A stretch of DNA of 64,000 bases, taken from positions 35,073 to 99,072 of the forward strand of contig JBGSQK010000074.1 in assembly GCA_041738135.1 (NCBI GenBank). Direction: 5' to 3'. Shown one piece after another: positions 1 to 8,071 of this stretch. The stretch is from JAGOMX01 sp041738135 (GTDB taxonomy: Bacteria; Pseudomonadota; Alphaproteobacteria; JAGOMX01). The first letter of the stretch is position 1; each line of letters begins with the position of its first letter. The position numbers were made by a program, and so were the translations under genes. The notes under the pieces are model-generated. The model saw nothing but the letters and a program-made list of their open reading frames with translations, did not search any database and had not been told where the DNA came from.

Positions 1-237
1 GGATTAGCCCCTGAAGCGTCCGAAATCCTTGCAAGGCAAGCTATGATTGGTGCTGCCACACTGCTAGATCATTCCACCGATCATGCACAGATCCTCAAAA
101 GAAAAGTGGCTAGCCCGGGTGGCGTAACAGAAGCTGCTCTTACAGTCCTCGAAAATCCTGAGAACGGTTTACCTATTCTTCTGAATAATGCGGTGATAGC
201 TGGCGTTAAGCGATCGAAGGAGCTGGCCAATGCCTAA
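1..237 (+). CDS. proC: pyrroline-5-carboxylate reductase, C-terminal part (cut by window edge)
   Basis: The reading frame is open from base 1 and ends at the TAA at 235-237, so only the last 78 codons are present. The fragment carries the ProC C-terminal signature: a helix around GAATLL followed by the VASPGGVTEAAL stretch, which in this family forms the dimer interface and substrate site. ProC reduces 1-pyrroline-5-carboxylate to proline with NAD(P)H in the cytosol. The stop overlaps the next gene's ATG by 8 bases (ATGCCTAA), suggesting translational coupling. The family match is strong although the NAD(P)-binding Rossmann half lies outside the window. Confidence 0.9.
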   Translation, partial: GLAPEASEILARQAMIGAATLLDHSTDHAQILKRKVASPGGVTEAALTVLENPENGLPILLNNAVIAGVKRSKELANA

Positions 238-790
238 GATGGATCCATTACTCAAAAAAGCACTTGAGCTCATTGGTGAAAAGGGTTGGGCGCAATTTGA
301 ACTGAAGGATCTGGCGGATAATAAAATCAGCCTCGCTAAAGTCCATCAACATTATCCATCACGCTTAAGCCTGCTTGAGTCTTTGGGTGATTACATCGAC
401 CAAACCACCTTAGAAACTATGGATGCGTTTGATCCGTCTGAAACTCAGAAGGACCGGTTATTTTCAGTTATGATGACCCGGTTTGACGCACTGGCACCTA
501 TAAAGCCTGCTGTTAAAAGCTTGTGGCAAGATGCTTGGAAAGACCCTTTGACCATCTCGTGCAGCCTTCCCATGGGGATTAATTCTTTATCATGGTTGCT
601 TCAGGCATCTGGCATTGATACTACTGGCATCAGGGGTGCTTTACGCATCAAAGCGTTCGGTGTTTGTTACTTAAGTACAGTCTGGACATGGCTCAGCGAT
701 GAAACAGAAGGGCTCGATGTTACTATGGCTGCGCTTGACATCAATTTACAACGGCTTGCACAATTTCCGCAATTTTATACGTCTAGTTAA
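230..790 (+). CDS. TetR-like (COQ9-related) helix-turn-helix protein
   Basis: This 186-residue protein begins with an N-terminal helix-turn-helix segment (about residues 5-50: LLKKALELIGEKGW, then a recognition-helix-like KVHQHYPSRLSLLESL) and continues into an all-helical C-terminal domain containing MTRFDAL and TMAALDINLQRL. That pattern is shared by alphaproteobacterial TetR-family proteins related to the COQ9 fold. The ligand and target are unknown. The ATG lies inside the last codons of proC with an 8-base overlap; a second ATG at 239 is possible. The phasin gene follows 66 bases after the stop. Family call is likely; regulatory role is inference. Confidence 0.7.
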   Translation: MPKMDPLLKKALELIGEKGWAQFELKDLADNKISLAKVHQHYPSRLSLLESLGDYIDQTTLETMDAFDPSETQKDRLFSVMMTRFDALAPIKPAVKSLWQDAWKDPLTISCSLPMGINSLSWLLQASGIDTTGIRGALRIKAFGVCYLSTVWTWLSDETEGLDVTMAALDINLQRLAQFPQFYTSS

Positions 791-856
791 TCTTTGTTTA
801 AGGAATATTGGTTAGTCTTGAATGCATGAAAACTTATTCTAACAGCGGAGGACCAA

Positions 857-1255
857 ATGACATCGAATAAAAGCGGCTTTAACCCAGAACAATTCTTTAA
901 CGCAGAAGCATTCAAATCCTTTTTAAATCCTAGCGGCTTTAATACAGATTCACTAACAGCTGCACAAAAGGAAGCTGCTGAAGCAGCGAAAGCCTTAGTT
1001 GAATGCCAGGCCAATTACGCTCGCGAATCTATGGAAGATATGGCTACATTTTGGCGTAACTGGGTGAGCAGTGGTTCAAACCTGCAAGATAAGGTCGAGC
1101 TCCAAACTCAAGCCACTCGCGAAATATTTGCCAAAGCAGTTGCCCATAATCAAGAGTTATCCGCCATTGTTCAGAAGACTCAAGAAAAGTTACTGCGCGC
1201 CATGGGAGAACAGGCTTCTGCTGCTGCTAAAACAGTGGATAAGGTTAAGAAATAA
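857..1255 (+). CDS. phasin family protein
   Basis: A 132-residue hydrophilic, alanine- and glutamine-rich helical protein with a phasin-type core (about residues 45-110: SMEDMATFWRNW, then a long amphipathic helix ending EKLLRAMGEQ). Phasins coat polyhydroxyalkanoate granules, which fits the phaC and phaB genes about 14 kb away. A good ribosome site (GGAGG at 846-850) precedes the ATG. A strong terminator sits 23 bases after the stop, so the gene can end its own transcript. The N-terminal 25 residues are Phe/Asn-rich and look variable. Confidence 0.75.
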   Translation: MTSNKSGFNPEQFFNAEAFKSFLNPSGFNTDSLTAAQKEAAEAAKALVECQANYARESMEDMATFWRNWVSSGSNLQDKVELQTQATREIFAKAVAHNQELSAIVQKTQEKLLRAMGEQASAAAKTVDKVKK

Positions 1256-1278
1256 GCTTATCAATCTAGTCTCATTTC

Positions 1279-1315
1279 AGAGCAAAAGCAGTTTCGGCTG
1301 CTTTTGCTCTTTTTA
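1279..1315 (+). terminator. Rho-independent terminator after the phasin gene
   Basis: A perfect 13-bp stem (1279-1291 with 1298-1310) closed by a TTTCGG loop and followed by TTTTT. It is correctly placed just after the phasin stop. Confidence 0.92.
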
Positions 1316-1322
1316 TATGTGG

Positions 1323-1515
1323 AGACCATTTCAAAACACTCAATTTTGCAGTTTAAATTCACCTCTCCCCTTGTGGGAGAGGTCGGCCGAAGGCCGGGTG
1401 AGGGGTATGTTGAAGCAAGTAAATATTGCATTAATGTACCCCTCACCACTACGCTGCGCTCCGGACCTCTCCCACAAGGGGAGAGGCTAAAAATGGTTAT
1501 GAAATGGTCTTTTGT
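1323..1515. repeat. MITE-like inverted-repeat element, copy 1
   Basis: The ends form an imperfect terminal inverted repeat (AGACCATTTCAAAAC at the left, TATGAAATGGTCT at the right). Inside, CTCTCCCCTTGTGGGAGAGG is mirrored by CCTCTCCCACAAGGGGAGAGG. A second copy with the same organisation lies at about 52232-52424. The element fills the gap between the convergent phasin and porin genes and ends a few bases from the porin stop. No transposase is encoded, so it is a non-autonomous repeat. Confidence 0.85.
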
Positions 1516-1517
1516 GT

Positions 1518-2816
1518 TTACAATTTTACGATGAACTGGGCACCTATTACCACTGTGTTATGGTTGTTTGTTGTCGGAGTGTCCAGTATTTGAGCATCCA
1601 ATTTTAAGGTGATTGAGTTTGTAAACGCTATATTGTAATAAGCTTCCGCTCCTTGTTTAGCATTGGTTATTCCTGTGATGTTCACAAGGTTTGTATTCAT
1701 TTTGTTATAAAAATACCCTATGCCAAAAGTGTCATTTCCTCTGGATGGAATTAAGCCTTTGCCGCCTATGCCCGCGCTGGCATAGAAGTAAAGTGGGTTT
1801 GTGGTTTTGTCTGAAAATTGTAATTTCCAGAACACGCCGAGTCCCTTAAGATTCTGATTGCCTTGAGTGATATTCAGCGGGGCTTTGGCTTCTTCCATTA
1901 GGTAAAAATAATTCCAGCCATTAAAGTATAATGACCAAGTATCATTTTTCGGGCTCTTCATAAAGCGTGGGAATTGGTTGTCAAAGGAATACAATACGCC
2001 TCCCATGGCGCCGTAAGGCATGGTGCCAAGTTTACTCTGATAGTATATTTCTGTAGCCCAGGCTAATCCGTCATCGAGGTTATCAAACCCAGACGTTGTT
2101 GAAGAATCTTTTGTAGTAAGAATAAAATTGACGATTTTAAGGTTTTCATTGGGTACAACTGCAAATCCCGCTGCCAGTAAACTATACGGGTTTGGGTAAA
2201 AGACTGATGCTCCAACAGAAAGATTATAGTTCATAAATTGACTGATCCCTGAGCCAGAACTAAATTCATTGAAATTTGCTGATAAAAAATCATACTTACC
2301 AAAGTACACTAAAAAATTTTCATTCACAAAATGGGTGTAATTTAGTGCTGATATAGATATGGGTAAATCTTCATTGAGATTATTATTGGTTACAGGGACT
2401 AATCCAGCTGTATTAACCGGTATAAAAGAACCAGTATAACGATTCACAGTTCTGCCATAACGTGATTCTGCTTTTAAGGATAATAATCCCCCTGGGATGA
2501 GTCCCATGCGTTCTAAGTCAACGTAGGCATAATAATATGCTTTTCCACCATTTTTTGTTTTCTTTTCTAAACCACCATTAACAATGGATTGAATGTAGGG
2601 AACAAATTGGATGCTTGTTTGTATGCCCAGCTTGGCTAAATCCGTACGGCTGCCTCCCCAGTCTCCGGTGAGATAGACACGCTCAACAAAGTCTCCTTTG
2701 TAGTCTGGAATCGGCAGGATGCCGGGTTCTTTTGCAGGTGTTTTTTCATCTTGTGCGTAGGCAGCGCTTGCGCATAACAAAATTGATAGAGACAGTGTTA
2801 AAACTTTCGTGATCAT
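1518..2816 (-). CDS. carbohydrate porin, OprB family
   Basis: A 432-residue outer-membrane protein. A signal peptide (about residues 1-21, ending SAAYA) is followed by the OprB-type opening motif LTGDWGGSRTDLAKLG and many alternating beta strands rich in Tyr, Phe, Asn and Gly. OprB porins admit sugars and small solutes. The C-terminus reads IGAQFIVKL, ending in Leu rather than the usual Phe, slightly atypical for a barrel end. The gene stands alone and runs convergently to the phasin gene. AAGG lies upstream of the ATG. Substrate specificity cannot be read from sequence. Confidence 0.8.
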   Translation of the reverse strand: MITKVLTLSLSILLCASAAYAQDEKTPAKEPGILPIPDYKGDFVERVYLTGDWGGSRTDLAKLGIQTSIQFVPYIQSIVNGGLEKKTKNGGKAYYYAYVDLERMGLIPGGLLSLKAESRYGRTVNRYTGSFIPVNTAGLVPVTNNNLNEDLPISISALNYTHFVNENFLVYFGKYDFLSANFNEFSSGSGISQFMNYNLSVGASVFYPNPYSLLAAGFAVVPNENLKIVNFILTTKDSSTTSGFDNLDDGLAWATEIYYQSKLGTMPYGAMGGVLYSFDNQFPRFMKSPKNDTWSLYFNGWNYFYLMEEAKAPLNITQGNQNLKGLGVFWKLQFSDKTTNPLYFYASAGIGGKGLIPSRGNDTFGIGYFYNKMNTNLVNITGITNAKQGAEAYYNIAFTNSITLKLDAQILDTPTTNNHNTVVIGAQFIVKL

Positions 2817-2860
2817 TGGAAGGTACCCTTTCTTAAGTTTTTCTAGATGTAAATTCGAAA

Positions 2861-3538
2861 TTAAAAATTAAATCTTTCAGGATGCATAGGCCCCAGCTTT
2901 TCAATCATACGTTTGTATGCAGGCCGTTCTTGAATGCGTTTTACATATTCTTCAATATGTAGCCTTTGGGTATCCCCAGGAGCTTGTGTAGGCCACATGG
3001 TAAACAAAATACCGATTTGGATATCTGCTGCCGTAAATTCTTTACCAGTTAGCCAAGCGTTTTTAGCAAAATGTGCGTCCAGATAGTCTAGCTGTTTAGT
3101 AATCTTGCTTTGGAAATAGGCTATGCCTGCCTGATCTTTCATGGCTTTGGTAATGGGCTTCATGAAGAATGGACTGCCTTTTACCATGAAGTTAAATATA
3201 ACTCTCATTGTAAAAAGTGGCATCATGCTACCCTCTACAAAGTGTGACCAGTACAAGTACTGCGCCCACTCAGGCGTGCCAACGACTGGCTTTAGCTGGC
3301 CGTTTCCATACTTGGTAAGGATATACTCTATGATGGCTCCTGTTTCTGAAAGTACTATCGGACCATCTGATATGGTGGGAAATGTGGCTATGGGACTCAT
3401 AGCTAAAAGCTCCGGAGGTGCTGAAAGCGAACCAGGTATTGGTTTGTAATGTTTGATTTCGTATTCAATACCAATTTCTTCCATAAGCCAAACAATGCGA
3501 TGTGAGCGTGATCCGCTCATATGGTGGATTGTGATCAT
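2861..3538 (-). CDS. glutathione S-transferase family protein (1 of 3)
   Basis: A 225-residue soluble protein with an N-terminal thioredoxin-like domain (residues 1-80, MITIHHMSGSRSHRIVWLME, with SETGAIIEYIL supplying the SNAIL/TRAIL-type glutathione contact) and a helical C-terminal domain (about 90-215) with FTAADIQIGI. It resembles the Gtt1-like group of GSTs, where a Ser near the start activates glutathione. It is clearly paralogous to the gene at 4314-5006, sharing the SRSHRI, APPELLA and EYIL blocks. Substrate unknown. Confidence 0.85.
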   Translation of the reverse strand: MITIHHMSGSRSHRIVWLMEEIGIEYEIKHYKPIPGSLSAPPELLAMSPIATFPTISDGPIVLSETGAIIEYILTKYGNGQLKPVVGTPEWAQYLYWSHFVEGSMMPLFTMRVIFNFMVKGSPFFMKPITKAMKDQAGIAYFQSKITKQLDYLDAHFAKNAWLTGKEFTAADIQIGILFTMWPTQAPGDTQRLHIEEYVKRIQERPAYKRMIEKLGPMHPERFNF

Positions 3539-3649
3539 TTTTATGCTTTTTTTTCTTTGAATATAGCAATCCTGTGGTCGGCTGGGAAGTGTTTTATTAA
3601 TTAATAGGAAACTCTCTTGCGGTAGGATTATTCAAAACGAGGAGAGCAT

Positions 3650-4324
3650 ATGATGATCACTTTATATACGGCGCCGACACCTAATGGGACTAAAATCTCT
3701 ATCATGCTGGAAGAACTAGGGCTTGAGTACAAGGTGCAGATGATAAATCTGGGAGCCAATGAGCAAAAAGAAGATTGGTATGTGAAATTAAATCCTAATG
3801 GAAGGATTCCTACCATAGTTGATCATGATAATGATGATTTTGCATTGTTTGAGTCAGGGGCCATTTTGATTTATTTGGCAGAGAAGTGTGGGAAGTTTCT
3901 GCCCAAGGATGTCAAAGGCAGGTCCACGGTTCTGCAATGGTTGTTCTTCCAAATGGCAGGGGTGGGGCCCATGATGGGGCAGGCTAATCACTTTGCTGTT
4001 TTTGCACCTGAAAGAATTAAGTATGCCACAGACCGTTACGTGGCGGAAAGCAGGCGACTGATGGAAGTTCTGGATCAACGTCTGGAAGGCCGCGAGTATT
4101 TGGCGGATGAATATTCTATAGCGGATATAGCCAATTTTACCTGGGTGCGTTCACACGAATTTCCGGGTGTGTCCATTGATGGTTTGAAAAATCTGCAAGC
4201 ATGGTTGGCCCGAATTGAGGCTAGGCCAGCTGTTCAAAAAGGTTTGGACGTGCCTTTGCCACAAGCGATGGTCAGGGAAAGGCTGCTTCAGATGAAAGCG
4301 GCAGCGCAACAACCTAAGAGCTAA
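3650..4324 (+). CDS. glutathione S-transferase, YfcG/Nu-class-like (2 of 3)
   Basis: A 224-residue protein with N-terminal TAPTPNGTKISIMLEELGL, then EQKEDWYVKLNPNGRIPTIVD and ESGAILIYLAEK. The TPNG and NPNGRIP blocks are typical of Nu-class GSTs such as E. coli YfcG and YghU, which have disulfide-bond reductase and peroxidase activity. It belongs to a different subfamily from its two neighbours. AGGAG lies upstream of the start at 3650; ATG at 3653 is an alternative. Its 3' end overlaps that of the opposite GST gene by 11 bases. Confidence 0.85.
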   Translation: MMITLYTAPTPNGTKISIMLEELGLEYKVQMINLGANEQKEDWYVKLNPNGRIPTIVDHDNDDFALFESGAILIYLAEKCGKFLPKDVKGRSTVLQWLFFQMAGVGPMMGQANHFAVFAPERIKYATDRYVAESRRLMEVLDQRLEGREYLADEYSIADIANFTWVRSHEFPGVSIDGLKNLQAWLARIEARPAVQKGLDVPLPQAMVRERLLQMKAAAQQPKS

Positions 4325-5006
4325 CCTTAAAAAGACCAGTAATAGGGCCGGCAACTTCCATCATTTTGATGTAGGCTGGCCTTTTCTTCATGTCTGTAAT
4401 ATAAGCAAGCAAATGCGGACGACCCTTAGTGAATTCTGTCAACACATCACCTTCCCAGAATGCAAAATTAATGCCCATCTGAATATCGGCACCTGTAAAC
4501 TCATGGCCTGAGAAGAATCTTTGTTTACTTAAAGTTGAATCAACTAAATTAAGTTGCTTATTCAAATTTGGACCAACGAGCAAAGTATCAACTTGCTTTT
4601 TAATGGATTTCATAATTGGTTTTATAAGAAACGGACTACTTTGCAGAAGGACTCTAAAGACAGTGCTAATGACTGTAGTCGGCATCATAGTTCCTTCTGC
4701 AAAATGGAGCCAGTAAAGATATTTTATCCATTCTGGGGTTCCTTCTTTTGGCTTTAATTTACCCTTGCCATATTTATAGAGGATGTACTCAATGATGGCC
4801 CCCGATTCAGCCAAGGTTAAGTCGCCGTCAGTTATTATGGGCGCCTTTCCCAAAGGAGCTATGGCTAGTAATTCAGGGGGCGCGAGTCTGGTTCTGGGAT
4901 CACGCTTGTAGTGTTTGATCTCATACTTAAGACCCAATTCTTCCATTAACCAAATGATTCTGTGGGAGCGTGAAATTTCCAAGTGATGTATTGTGATCAT
5001 GTGCAT
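4314..5006 (-). CDS. glutathione S-transferase family protein (3 of 3)
   Basis: A 230-residue paralogue of the GST at 2861-3538, with the same N-terminal ISRSHRIIWLMEELGL block, APPELLAIAPLGKAPI and ESGAIIEYILYKYGKG, and a helical C-terminal domain with FTGADIQMGI. The start at 5006 (MHMITIHH) may be two codons too long; ATG at 5000 matches the paralogue's MITIHH start. The gene is convergent with, and overlaps, GST 2 of 3. The paralogues flank GST 2, which suggests a local duplication. Confidence 0.83.
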   Translation of the reverse strand: MHMITIHHLEISRSHRIIWLMEELGLKYEIKHYKRDPRTRLAPPELLAIAPLGKAPIITDGDLTLAESGAIIEYILYKYGKGKLKPKEGTPEWIKYLYWLHFAEGTMMPTTVISTVFRVLLQSSPFLIKPIMKSIKKQVDTLLVGPNLNKQLNLVDSTLSKQRFFSGHEFTGADIQMGINFAFWEGDVLTEFTKGRPHLLAYITDMKKRPAYIKMMEVAGPITGLFKVSS

Positions 5007-5085
5007 AATCCTTCCATAACATATATTTAGAATAAAGCTTTTCGATTAAAGAATGGTTAAGCTGTAAAATTATTGAACCTTTTCC

Positions 5086-5114
5086 TTGAATTTGGGCGTC
5101 GGCTTCGGTATGTT
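5086..5114 (+). promoter_or_regulatory. sigma-70 type promoter of tRNA-Thr
   Basis: TTGAAT at 5086-5091 and TATGTT at 5109-5114 are separated by exactly 17 bases, and the mature tRNA starts 9 bases after the -10 box. Spacing and position fit a housekeeping promoter. Confidence 0.65.
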
Positions 5115-5122
5115 ACCCCCAT

Positions 5123-5197
5123 GCCATCGTGGCTCAGAGGTAGAGCACACCCTTGGTAAGGGTGGGGTCGAGAGTTCGATTCTCTCCGATGGCACCA
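5123..5197 (+). tRNA. tRNA-Thr (anticodon GGT), CCA encoded
   Basis: A complete cloverleaf is readable. Acceptor arms GCCATCG (5123-5129) and CGATGGC pair fully, the D stem is GCTC/GAGC, the anticodon stem CACCC/GGGTG encloses loop TTGGTAA (anticodon GGT, reading ACC/ACU), and the T arm GAGAG/CTCTC encloses TTCGATT. Discriminator A is followed by a genomic CCA at 5195-5197. Confidence 0.97.
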
Positions 5198-5260
5198 TTT
5201 TTTTAAAGCTGTATTCCGTATGGAGCTTGTCTCTTCCCATCTAAACAATAAGGATCAATC

Positions 5261-6775
5261 ATGACTAAACCAGTTGTATTATGCGTTCTCGATGGATGGG
5301 GGTATCGTCCTAACGGTAAGGGCAATGCCATTTTTCAGGCCAAGACGCCGGCTATGGATCATTTGTTTGCGAGCTATCCTCATTCTTTGTTGCAAGCGTC
5401 GGAAGGGTATGTGGGGCTACCAGAAGGCCAGATGGGGAATTCTGAAGTTGGGCACACCAATCTGGGGGCAGGGCGGGTTGTCTTGCAAGATCTGCCGAAG
5501 ATTAACAAGTCTTTGGCTGAAGATACTCTTCGTCAAAATCCCACGTTGATGCAAATGGTTTCCAAACTCAATGGCGGGACTTGTCATGTGATGGGCTTGC
5601 TTTCCCCTGGAGGGGTACACTCTCACCAAAAGCATTTTGAATATGTGGTTAGGGTCCTGCGTGAGATGGGTGTGCCGGTTGTGGTGCATGGGTTTTTGGA
5701 TGGTCGTGATACACCACCGCAAAGTGCTTTGGGCTATGTAAAGTCGTTTATAGACAACGTGCCCGGCGTTCTGTTTGGCACCATTAGCGGTCGGTATTAC
5801 GCGATGGATCGAGACACGCGCTGGGAGCGTGTCCAGTTGGCTTATGATGGTATGGTTAGCGCGGAAGGTGGGCGAGTGCTTGATGCGCTTTCGGCTATTG
5901 AGGCTAATTATGCTTCGGGCATTACAGATGAGTTTGTGTTACCTTCTGTTATTGGGGATTACCAAGGTATGAACGACGGCGATGCGGTTCTGATGATCAA
6001 TTTCAGGGCTGATCGGGCGCGTGAGATACTGACTTCGTTTGTAGATCCAAACTTTACTGGCTTCCAGCGCAAGAAAGTCATCCAGTTTTCGTCAGTAGTG
6101 GGTATGGTCTCCTACAGCGAGGACCTGGACAAATCTATGCCCGCACTTTTTGCGCCAGAGGAATTGACCAATACCTTGGGGCAGGTGGTGGCTGATGCAG
6201 GGTTGAATCAACTGCGTATAGCTGAAACCGAAAAGTATGCGCATGTGACTTTCTTTTTAAACGGTGGTGAAGAAAAGCAGTTTGTAAATGAAGATCGTAT
6301 TTTAGTACCGTCACCTAGGGTTGCCACTTACGATATGCTACCAGAAATGTCGGCCGTTGAAGTGACGGATCGGTTGATTGAATCTGTTGAATCAGGGAAA
6401 TATGACCTAATCGTGGTCAATTATGCCAACACTGATATGGTGGGACATACGGGGGATGAGCGAGCGGCGATTCTTTCTGTGGAAGCTGTTGATGAGTGCA
6501 TGGATCGCTTGTCCAAGGCAGTGCTCAAAGAGGGCGGTGCTCTGTTGATTACAGCAGATCATGGGAATGTGGAAGTGATGATTGATGAAGTGACTGGTCA
6601 ACCGCACACAGCACATACCTTGAACCCGGTGCCTTTTATCGCTGTGGCTGATGAATATAAGAGCGCCGCAGTTGCTGATGGTCTGCTTTCGGACGTGGCG
6701 CCAACCATATTACAGATGCTTGGCATTATTGCTCCCAAAGAAATGACAGGAAAAAATCTAATTGCTAAGCCTTAG
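5261..6775 (+). CDS. gpmI: 2,3-bisphosphoglycerate-independent phosphoglycerate mutase
   Basis: A 504-residue enzyme of full family length that interconverts 3- and 2-phosphoglycerate in glycolysis and gluconeogenesis. Metal site DGWG (D11), phosphoserine nucleophile S61 in GQMGNSEVGH, substrate block GRDTPP with GRYYAMDRD, and the C-terminal metal cluster NTDMVGHTGD, ADHGNVE and HTAHT are all present. The ATG at 5261 follows AAGGA. The gene starts 63 bases after the tRNA and could be co-transcribed with it. A stem-loop at 6948-6966 may end the transcript. Confidence 0.97.
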   Translation: MTKPVVLCVLDGWGYRPNGKGNAIFQAKTPAMDHLFASYPHSLLQASEGYVGLPEGQMGNSEVGHTNLGAGRVVLQDLPKINKSLAEDTLRQNPTLMQMVSKLNGGTCHVMGLLSPGGVHSHQKHFEYVVRVLREMGVPVVVHGFLDGRDTPPQSALGYVKSFIDNVPGVLFGTISGRYYAMDRDTRWERVQLAYDGMVSAEGGRVLDALSAIEANYASGITDEFVLPSVIGDYQGMNDGDAVLMINFRADRAREILTSFVDPNFTGFQRKKVIQFSSVVGMVSYSEDLDKSMPALFAPEELTNTLGQVVADAGLNQLRIAETEKYAHVTFFLNGGEEKQFVNEDRILVPSPRVATYDMLPEMSAVEVTDRLIESVESGKYDLIVVNYANTDMVGHTGDERAAILSVEAVDECMDRLSKAVLKEGGALLITADHGNVEVMIDEVTGQPHTAHTLNPVPFIAVADEYKSAAVADGLLSDVAPTILQMLGIIAPKEMTGKNLIAKP

Positions 6776-6780
6776 AACTC

Positions 6781-6900
6781 TTGGTTGATACGACGGGCTT
6801 GGGTGCCTTGCATGAGCTGGTGCCAACCATTGATGTGGCCGATCGTCAGGAGGGGCTTAGGGTTCTAGTTGAGCTGGCTGACGTTGACGAAGGTGGATAA
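6781..6900 (+). other. short open stretch after gpmI, possible gene remnant
   Basis: After the gpmI stop an open stretch starting at TTG (6781) encodes about 39 residues (LVDTTGLGALHELVPTIDVA and onward, ending DVDEGG) with protein-like composition but no ribosome site. It could be a decayed gene end or chance. The remaining intergenic bases to 7027 hold only the stem-loop at 6948-6966. Confidence 0.25.
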
Positions 6901-6947
6901 AGAAGCAATAAAGGAAGTTGAAGTGAAGATTAAGTAATCTGCATGAT

Positions 6948-6966
6948 AGCGTTTCCCAGAAACGCT
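6948..6966. terminator. stem-loop between gpmI and the phosphatase gene
   Basis: AGCGTTT pairs perfectly with AAACGCT around a 5-base loop. The following bases (TGTGTATTG) are only moderately T-rich, so it is a weak terminator candidate or an RNA-stabilising hairpin. Confidence 0.4.
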
Positions 6967-7027
6967 TGTGTATTGATGCTCTTTCATGTAGGTTAGCACT
7001 GTTCTAACAATACAGTGTTTTGTAGTC

Positions 7028-7912
7028 ATGAAAAGAAATAGAATTTTTGCCGCATTAGTGGTGCTTGTGACGGTGGTTTGCGCGCTTACTTATACGTCCG
7101 TCCGCGAGCCTACTTCCCTATTAAATTTCCGCACCAGCCATTCTGAATTCCAAAAATCGAAAAAGCTTGATGTTGCACGCGACGGTCTCGATACATTGCG
7201 TATTTCAGGCAGTGGTCAGCTACGCGAGATAGCCTTCGTTGCAGGCATGAAGGAAACGGGCGCCAAGCCTAGTGATATATACGTAATAGACCTTTCTGGT
7301 GACGCACAACTTTATACAGATGGTCGCCCATTCGGGTGGTTTAATTGGAGCATAAGCGAAAAGGGAATTGAAGGTGTCTACTCCAAACGCCTAACCCCCA
7401 GCGCATTTAAGGAGAATTACGTATGCATGATGCGGCGTCTTTTCTATCCTAACCCTTCGACCACGCGTTTGGAAACGGAAGAACAAATGGTTGGTCGTCT
7501 CGGTTATCACTACCAGAAATTCGCGGTTAATCGTAAGCACATTTATCCTCCCGAAACCATTGACCAATTTTTACACTTTGTGAACGAACTACCGGAAGGG
7601 GCATGGCTGCATTTCCACTGTTACGCCGGATGCTCGCGTACCACATCCATGATGATCATTTACGATATCATAAAAAATGGTGACAAAGTATCTCTGGAGG
7701 CCATTATGGACAGACATTGGGCATTAGGCGGGTCAAATATGAAGGATACCAAGCCCTGGTTCTTTGGCTCATGGAAGACCGAGCTACTGCAAATGCGCAA
7801 AGCCATGCTGTCTGACTTTTACCGCTATCGCAACGATCCTGATGCATTTGGCAAGATCTCCTGGTCAGAATGGATCGCGAAAAATGGTACGGCTAAGGAA
7901 CCTGGAAACTAA
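7028..7912 (+). CDS. phytase-like cysteine phosphatase (PTP-like inositol phosphatase), exported
   Basis: A 294-residue protein with an N-terminal hydrophobic segment (about residues 6-22), so it is secreted or membrane-anchored. WLHFHCYAGCSRTT contains the CX5R phosphatase loop (C198 to R204), and the upstream SGSGQLRE and YVIDLSGDAQLYTDGRPFGW blocks match PTP-like phytases, where the first aspartate-containing strand precedes a G-P-x-x-W segment. Such enzymes remove phosphates from inositol phosphates; related bacterial proteins also act as effectors. The loop differs from the usual HCxAGxGRT by having Cys and Ser (GCSR) where Gly-rich residues are common. No operon partner; uvrC follows after 159 bases. 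Confidence 0.72.
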   Translation: MKRNRIFAALVVLVTVVCALTYTSVREPTSLLNFRTSHSEFQKSKKLDVARDGLDTLRISGSGQLREIAFVAGMKETGAKPSDIYVIDLSGDAQLYTDGRPFGWFNWSISEKGIEGVYSKRLTPSAFKENYVCMMRRLFYPNPSTTRLETEEQMVGRLGYHYQKFAVNRKHIYPPETIDQFLHFVNELPEGAWLHFHCYAGCSRTTSMMIIYDIIKNGDKVSLEAIMDRHWALGGSNMKDTKPWFFGSWKTELLQMRKAMLSDFYRYRNDPDAFGKISWSEWIAKNGTAKEPGN

Positions 7913-8071
7913 TAAATCCACCCAAATTTTCCAACCTGCTCAAATTTTAATCGATGATGTGAGAGTGATAGGCTATACTGCTTCTTGGGGTTTGTTAGGT
8001 GTCTTACCAACAACCTTATCCACAGCTTTGGTGGATAGAATTAAATTGTTGTTAACTTCTTATTTGAACGT

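Noticed and set aside
1071..1490. Frame across the phasin end and the inverted-repeat element
   Set aside because: It is an antisense-shadow frame through a repeat, with no start site.
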